DNA of 9,604 nucleotides from DATFXF01 sp035258565 (GTDB taxonomy: Bacteria; Acidobacteriota; Terriglobia; Acidiferrales; UBA7541): the NCBI GenBank assembly GCA_035258565.1, contig DATFXF010000350.1:1-9604 (forward strand), read 5' to 3'. Of the stretch, positions 6,490 to 9,604 are shown piece by piece. Positions within the stretch are counted from its first letter, which is position 1. Every line of letters starts with the position of its first letter. The notes under the pieces were generated by a model that was not told the origin of the DNA, ran no database searches, and was given only the letters and a program-made list of their open reading frames with translations. The translations under genes were made by a program, and so were the position numbers.

Positions 6490-8382
6490 TCATTTCACGG
6501 TGATGTTCACGGAGTAAGAACCCGTGATGACCTGGTCCATGGCGGCGGACCATTCCCCCGCCGTCGATTCCCGCAACAGGAGTGCGCTGCCCGGGTTGCG
6601 CCGCTGGTCGAGCACGTTGATCTCCGAAAGGGGCGCGTTCGGCAGCTCCTTGTCCTCGACGAGCATCGTCGGCGTGGGCTGGAGCAAGGTCACGTAGAGC
6701 CGGTTGTTTCGGCGCTCGCGGTTGAGCAGGGTGATGAGTTGGTCGAGGCCAGCAAGGCGAGCCTGCGGCGCAAGCGCGAAGAGTCGCGTCATGCGGTTGA
6801 GTTGGTCTGAATCGCTGGCCAAGATGCGGAGCTGGGACCCGCGGGCCGCCTGCGGTGGGATGGTGATCGGCACTTCCTGAATGAATGGCGCGCCGCGGTA
6901 AGGCCGCAGCAGCACCTTGACGTTGACCGCCTCGCCCGGCTGTGCCTCGCTTTTTTCCGACCAAGCGCTTTCGATGGTCGCCCAGCGTCGCTCGGGGATG
7001 CTCTCGACGCGCAGGGTGACCCGCTCGATGCGCGCCGCCTCATAGGGATTCGAGAAGATGCGCGCAAACACGCCCTGCACCGTGCCGGCCACGAAGAAGC
7101 CGTCCGGAAAGAGCGAGTCGGTAGGCGCGAACATGTTCTCGAGGTTGACGCGCGCGTGGCCGGCGATATCAATGCCGCCGGTCAGCCGGAGCGTAGTGCC
7201 CTCGCCGTACGCCGTGTTCGCCACCAGGCCGTTGAACGCGCTCAATGCCACGAGCAACGGCGTGAGCTTTGCGTTTTCGATCAACTCGAAATGGAACTGC
7301 TTCTGCTGCGCCGGCGTGATCACGGTCAGATCCACCGGGAACATCCGAGGCGCAGGGCCCAATCGGCCCATCACCGCCGTTAGGCGGTCCTCGGTGAAGC
7401 TGCCGATCAGGCCTCCAACGTTGACAATCTTGGTCGAAGACATCTCCGAAGAAAGCGTGGTCAGCACGCGCGCCCGCGCCATTGGCAACTCGATCGAGCC
7501 GAAGCCGAACAACGGATGCCCACACACGAACACGCGGTCGCCCACAATGGTGGTTACCGTGCACGCGGCGTTGATGGACAGATCACCCTGCACCAGGACC
7601 ATACCCACCATATCGCCAGGCTCGACGCGCGCGTCATCGGGCTGCGGCGGGGCCGTGCCTCCCTCGGTCGCCACCATCCCGTAGCCAGCGAACTCTCCGG
7701 CAAAGCGACGTACGGCCTCGGGATGGAAGCCGGAGAAAACGAGCGGTGTCTCAATCGGCGCCAGGTAGGCTCCGCTGCTCAAGCCGATGCGCTCTGCTTG
7801 GTCCGCCGGCAGCGGATACCGCCCCATTGGCGAGCTTCGGCCGGACCTCTCGCCCAAGGCCGCCGGTGCCTCCACCATGCTCGCCCGCTCGGGCTTCTCG
7901 GTCGCGGACTGCACCTCCAACATATTCTCAATCGGCGTCACCCCGGCCAATGGTTCCTTGGCGAAGATGCCAAAGCGCAGCGAAATTGCGCCTGCCAACT
8001 TGTTTTCGATGAAAACGGGGCTGCCGCTCATCCCTGCGACCACTCCGGTGTGCTGTACCTTGGGCCCTTTGAGTTCCACAAGGATGATGGACTGTTTTGG
8101 GCCGACAAGATTCGGCAGCACGCCGATCACTTCCAGGTCGAACTTTTCGATCTGGTCTCCGGCGAAGATCGTGTACGCAACCCCTTTCATCCCGGGTTTT
8201 ACCTGGTCGAGCGGCAGGATGTCCGGCCGATCTCGAGCGACCAGCCTACTACCGGCACTGTTCGAGAACGCAACCGCTAGAAGTGTGCAAGCGAAGAGCG
8301 TGGCGAAGAAACCGCTCCGGCGAGGGCGGGAATCAACCGAGGGCGAAAGCAGGGCGGGCAATGTCCGTCGGGGAGAGGGCAT
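6490..8382 (-). CDS. Exported SpoIVB-type S55 peptidase domain protein
   Basis: A 630-residue protein with a signal peptide: a basic n-region ending RPRRSG (about 19-24), then a hydrophobic core at 25-40. Mature residues about 53-150 carry the S55 signature: LDQVKPGMKGVAYTIFAG, then AGMSGSPVF (116-124; S119 is the probable nucleophile), then AGAISLRFG and GVTPIENM. A second conserved block includes GDRVFVCGHPLFGFGSIELP (281-300; H289 is the candidate general base), continuing to about 390. The C-terminal third (about 450-630) looks like beta-rich Ig-like domains of unknown role. In Bacillus SpoIVB, S55 activity cleaves SpoIVFA during sporulation; nothing in this window points to sporulation. 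Length exceeds SpoIVB (about 430 aa) mainly through the C-terminal extension. The ATG at 8382 was chosen because the upstream TTG at 8397 begins on a base of the predicted -10 box. The next gene follows after 42 bp. An envelope processing role is inferred. Confidence 0.88.
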   Translation of the reverse strand: MPSPRRTLPALLSPSVDSRPRRSGFFATLFACTLLAVAFSNSAGSRLVARDRPDILPLDQVKPGMKGVAYTIFAGDQIEKFDLEVIGVLPNLVGPKQSIILVELKGPKVQHTGVVAGMSGSPVFIENKLAGAISLRFGIFAKEPLAGVTPIENMLEVQSATEKPERASMVEAPAALGERSGRSSPMGRYPLPADQAERIGLSSGAYLAPIETPLVFSGFHPEAVRRFAGEFAGYGMVATEGGTAPPQPDDARVEPGDMVGMVLVQGDLSINAACTVTTIVGDRVFVCGHPLFGFGSIELPMARARVLTTLSSEMSSTKIVNVGGLIGSFTEDRLTAVMGRLGPAPRMFPVDLTVITPAQQKQFHFELIENAKLTPLLVALSAFNGLVANTAYGEGTTLRLTGGIDIAGHARVNLENMFAPTDSLFPDGFFVAGTVQGVFARIFSNPYEAARIERVTLRVESIPERRWATIESAWSEKSEAQPGEAVNVKVLLRPYRGAPFIQEVPITIPPQAARGSQLRILASDSDQLNRMTRLFALAPQARLAGLDQLITLLNRERRNNRLYVTLLQPTPTMLVEDKELPNAPLSEINVLDQRRNPGSALLLRESTAGEWSAAMDQVITGSYSVNITVK

Positions 8383-8396
8383 CAACGTACAGTGCA

Positions 8397-8425
8397 ATCA
8401 TACCTGCGCGGCCAGGCGGAATCAA
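8397..8425 (-). promoter_or_regulatory. Sigma70-like promoter of the S55 peptidase-propeller operon
   Basis: On the minus strand, TTGATT (8425-8420) and TATGAT (8402-8397) are separated by exactly 17 bp. Each matches the consensus (TTGACA, TATAAT) at four or five positions, and the spacing is ideal. Transcription would start near 8390-8388, leaving a leader of only about 6-8 nt before the ATG at 8382. No Shine-Dalgarno is visible there, so the mRNA may be effectively leaderless. Confidence 0.55.
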
Positions 8426-8479
8426 TTCGAGCAGGCCACATGGTTAACAGGACTCCCCCCAGGACGGAAGGAGCGACGC

Positions 8480-8495
8480 GCGCGACGCCTCGCGC
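8480..8495 (-). terminator. GC hairpin just after the His-rich protein gene
   Basis: On the minus strand GCGCGA-GGCG-TCGCGC forms a perfect 6-bp stem with a tetraloop. It begins 3 nt after the TAG of the upstream gene and is followed by a C/T-rich tract (CTCCTTCC) but no run of T. It may attenuate or end transcription between that gene and the S55 peptidase gene, consistent with the separate promoter just downstream. Confidence 0.35.
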
Positions 8496-8498
8496 CCA

Positions 8499-9233
8499 CT
8501 ACTGCGCCCAGATCTCGTCCGGGGAGCCTTCGAACGGGTAAACGTGGACCATCCAGCCAAAGATCTGCGGGAGGAAGCGCCCGCCGGCTTCGGCGCATGC
8601 CTCTGCGGTCGAAATCGAGCCGGCTAGCCCAAACTTGGTCCAATCGGCCCGCGCGCCCTGGTCCTTGGGCGGCATGCAGAGGTTGACATGCGCGTGCCAA
8701 CTGGCCACGCTGAGCGGAATCCGCCGGTTCAACTGGGCCTCGGTCGCGTTCTTAGGCATGCTGTACATCGCACCGATTAGCTCGTAGCCGTTGCGCGTTT
8801 TCTTGTAGAGCAGGGAAGTGGGCCGTGCGGGATCGAACGCGAAGGCTTCGAGGAAGCCGTTCCAGTAGTTCGTGAAGTGATATTGGGGCTGCGGGAGGTT
8901 GGGCAGGAAGGGCTGGTATCCGTCGGCGATAGCCAGCCGATAGTCCTTGTACCTCTCGATCGCTGGGCGCAGGGTCTTCAGGACCGCCTCCGCGCGGGCG
9001 CGGTCTTCGGGCGTCTCGGGCCGCGGCGCAGTCATTCTCATGTGTGGCCCCGGGTGGTGGTGCCCGGGCGTCATCGCATGCACGGCTCCTTGCTCAACAT
9101 GTTGGTCCTTCTCGGGGGCCGCGCCCGGGGAGTGCTCGTGCTGTGGTTCGGCGGGTTGCTGGCCTCTGAGCCCGTCGGCCACGATCAACAGGGTCAAGGC
9201 GGCCAGGATGGGGGGACTTCTGCGGGCGCTCAT
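8499..9233 (-). CDS. Exported His-rich protein of unknown function
   Basis: A 244-residue protein with a short signal peptide (ARR, then hydrophobic ILAALTLLIVA at 9-19, with cleavage probably near residue 24). A His-rich, disordered-looking stretch follows at 32-64 with eight His (HEH, HHH and single His). The globular part starts near residue 75. It contains the ordered motifs YHFTNYWNGF (118-127), DPARPTSLLYKK (134-145), GAMYSMP (154-160), SWHAHVNLCMPP (178-189), EAC (211-213) and GWMVHVYPFE (226-235). Conserved-looking H119, H180, H182, C186, C213 and H230 could bind a metal. I have seen proteins of this appearance as conserved exported hypotheticals but know of no assigned function. The ATG at 9233 has GGAG 11 nt upstream. 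The hairpin after its stop and the promoter of the next gene suggest it is largely its own transcription unit. Confidence 0.8.
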   Translation of the reverse strand: MSARRSPPILAALTLLIVADGLRGQQPAEPQHEHSPGAAPEKDQHVEQGAVHAMTPGHHHPGPHMRMTAPRPETPEDRARAEAVLKTLRPAIERYKDYRLAIADGYQPFLPNLPQPQYHFTNYWNGFLEAFAFDPARPTSLLYKKTRNGYELIGAMYSMPKNATEAQLNRRIPLSVASWHAHVNLCMPPKDQGARADWTKFGLAGSISTAEACAEAGGRFLPQIFGWMVHVYPFEGSPDEIWAQ

Positions 9234-9296
9234 ATCGTTCGTTTCTCCACCCTATGGTACGTTTCCGAGCCCCCAGGAGTTTCAAGCTGCCTGTCG

Positions 9297-9321
9297 GCAG
9301 GTTCGAGTCCAGCATGACCCA
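9297..9321 (+). other. tRNA 3'-end-like fragment (T-arm plus acceptor strand)
   Basis: GCAGG-TTCGAGT-CCAGC has the shape of a tRNA T-arm: a 5-bp stem with one A-A mismatch and a 7-nt loop matching the B-box GGTTCGANNCC. It is followed by a 7-nt acceptor-like strand ATGACCC and a discriminator-like A, then CGG where CCA would be expected. No matching 5' acceptor (GGGTCAT), D-arm or anticodon arm is found upstream. It may be a scar of integration at a tRNA gene, or chance. Confidence 0.3.
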
Positions 9322-9347
9322 CGGCCCTTTAGGCGGTTGGCCGGGTC
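9316..9347 (+). other. Bulged hairpin upstream of tnpB, candidate IS left-end structure
   Basis: GACCC-AC-GGCC pairs with GGCC-GGGTC: a 9-bp stem with a 2-nt bulge (AC) on the 5' side and a 12-nt loop. An inner GCC-CTTTA-GGC hairpin is an alternative fold. Imperfect, bulged hairpins near the left tip are typical of IS200/IS605-group elements, and this one ends 13 bp before the first plausible tnpB codon. The right end, and hence the element itself, cannot be verified here. Confidence 0.35.
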
Positions 9348-9360
9348 CCACGGAACGCCC

Positions 9361-9604
9361 ATGCTAAAATCCCGGGAGATTATTCACTTGACGCATGTTG
9401 AGACAATCCGGCTGTTTCCGAAGGACCGAGCTGGACTGCTCGCCTATCTGGAGCGGTTCAACGCCGCCTGCGATTGGTTGTCCGCTATTGCTTTCCGGGA
9501 AGGATTGTGGCACTGGTTGCCGCTTCAGCGGCGTACCTACCCGGAGCTACGGGGGAAAGTTCCAACTCTCAGCCGCCGCGGCGTTGGTGGCCATCCGCAA
9601 GGGG
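9361..9604 (+). pseudogene. tnpB: TnpB / IS200-IS605 OrfB-like gene, frameshifted and cut by the window edge
   Basis: The frame from the ATG at 9361 gives ETIRLFPKDRAGLLAYLERF, then NAACDWLSAIAFREGLWHWL, then PLQRRTYPELRG. This is the N-terminal helix-turn-helix region of one TnpB subgroup, in which RNA-guided nucleases encoded by IS200/IS605 and IS607 elements begin with a lysine/arginine-rich LYP-type strand and an ERFNAACDW helix. After the G/A run at 9551-9559 the family-like continuation (KFQLSAAAALVAIRKG) lies in the next frame, so one extra base appears to be present. The original frame beyond the run reads unlike TnpB. The start may be ATG 9361, or TTG 9388, which has GGGAG 9 nt upstream. 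The RuvC-like domain and zinc ribbon would lie beyond the window. A sequencing error in the five-G run is an alternative to true inactivation. Confidence 0.68.

Noticed and set aside
8383..8397. TTG start at 8397 for the S55 peptidase.
   Set aside because: The TTG begins on a base of the predicted -10 box, so it would lie upstream of the expected transcription start. The extra five residues add nothing recognisable.
7516..8686. Long plus-strand open frames (254 and 299 codons) opposite the S55 peptidase gene.
   Set aside because: They lie antisense to a gene with clear catalytic and signal-peptide motifs, have low-complexity composition, and one runs across the promoter and gene boundary.
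9254..9285. Promoter for the His-rich protein gene with TTGAAA (9285-9280) and TACCAT (9259-9254) on the minus strand.
   Set aside because: The spacer is 20 bp and the -10 is poor, so the call is not supported, although a promoter must lie in this region.
9247..9324. A complete tRNA gene ending at the T-arm-like sequence.
   Set aside because: No GGGTCAT-like 5' acceptor strand, D-arm or anticodon arm is present in the preceding 75 nt, the T-stem has a mismatch, and CCA is absent.
9337..9370. Promoter for tnpB using TAAAAT (9365-9370) as -10.
   Set aside because: The only TTG-type -35 (TTGGCC at 9337-9342) is 22 bp away, too far. The site also overlaps the first possible codons of the gene.
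9551..9559. Programmed ribosomal frameshifting at GGGGGAAAG in the TnpB-like gene.
   Set aside because: The change needed is +1, whereas known IS slippage on such runs is usually -1. TnpB genes are not known to need it, so an indel is simpler.

Overview
The window is high-GC, gene-dense bacterial DNA that reads like a chromosome fragment from an environmental, probably Acidobacteriota-like, bacterium. This is an inference from gene content: a stand-alone exported SpoIVB-type S55 peptidase followed by an exported beta-propeller protein, an Asp-box propeller protein, and a conserved exported His-rich protein of unknown function. No rRNA, complete tRNA or marker gene fixes the taxonomy.

Layout. 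(1) 1-1539 (+) is the 3' part of a large Asp-box/BNR (sortilin-like) beta-propeller gene whose start lies left of the window. (2) 1540-1670 is a convergent gap holding a roughly 70-bp palindromic interspersed repeat. (3) 1671-2648 (-) is a fold-type II PLP enzyme of the serine racemase/threonine dehydratase group. It is divergent from (4), an MFS transporter at 2686-3927 (+); only 37 bp separate the two starts. (5) 3928-4077 is a convergent gap with one weak hairpin. (6) 8382-4078 (-) is a two-gene unit: an exported S55 peptidase, then a 789-residue exported multidomain propeller protein. A good sigma70-like promoter lies immediately upstream of the peptidase. (7) 8499-9233 (-) encodes a small exported His-rich protein. 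(8) 9234-9360 is a non-coding gap with a tRNA-3'-end-like fragment and a bulged hairpin. (9) From 9361 (+) to the window edge is the N-terminal part of a TnpB-like (IS200/IS605 OrfB) gene with an apparent one-base frameshift.

How the genes may work together. Four of the six intact or near-intact genes appear to encode cell-envelope or secreted proteins. The peptidase and propeller genes are probably co-transcribed and may form an exported protease plus substrate or scaffold pair. The PLP enzyme and MFS transporter share a tiny divergent intergenic region and may form an amino-acid metabolism/transport pair. The right edge carries signs of a mobile element: a TnpB remnant, a candidate left-end hairpin and a tRNA-like scar.

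The most useful items for follow-up are the frameshifted TnpB with its upstream hairpin and tRNA-like piece, the S55 peptidase/propeller operon in a non-spore context, the His-rich exported protein, and the interspersed palindromic repeat. I found no CRISPR array, no defence system and no clearly novel multi-gene machine.
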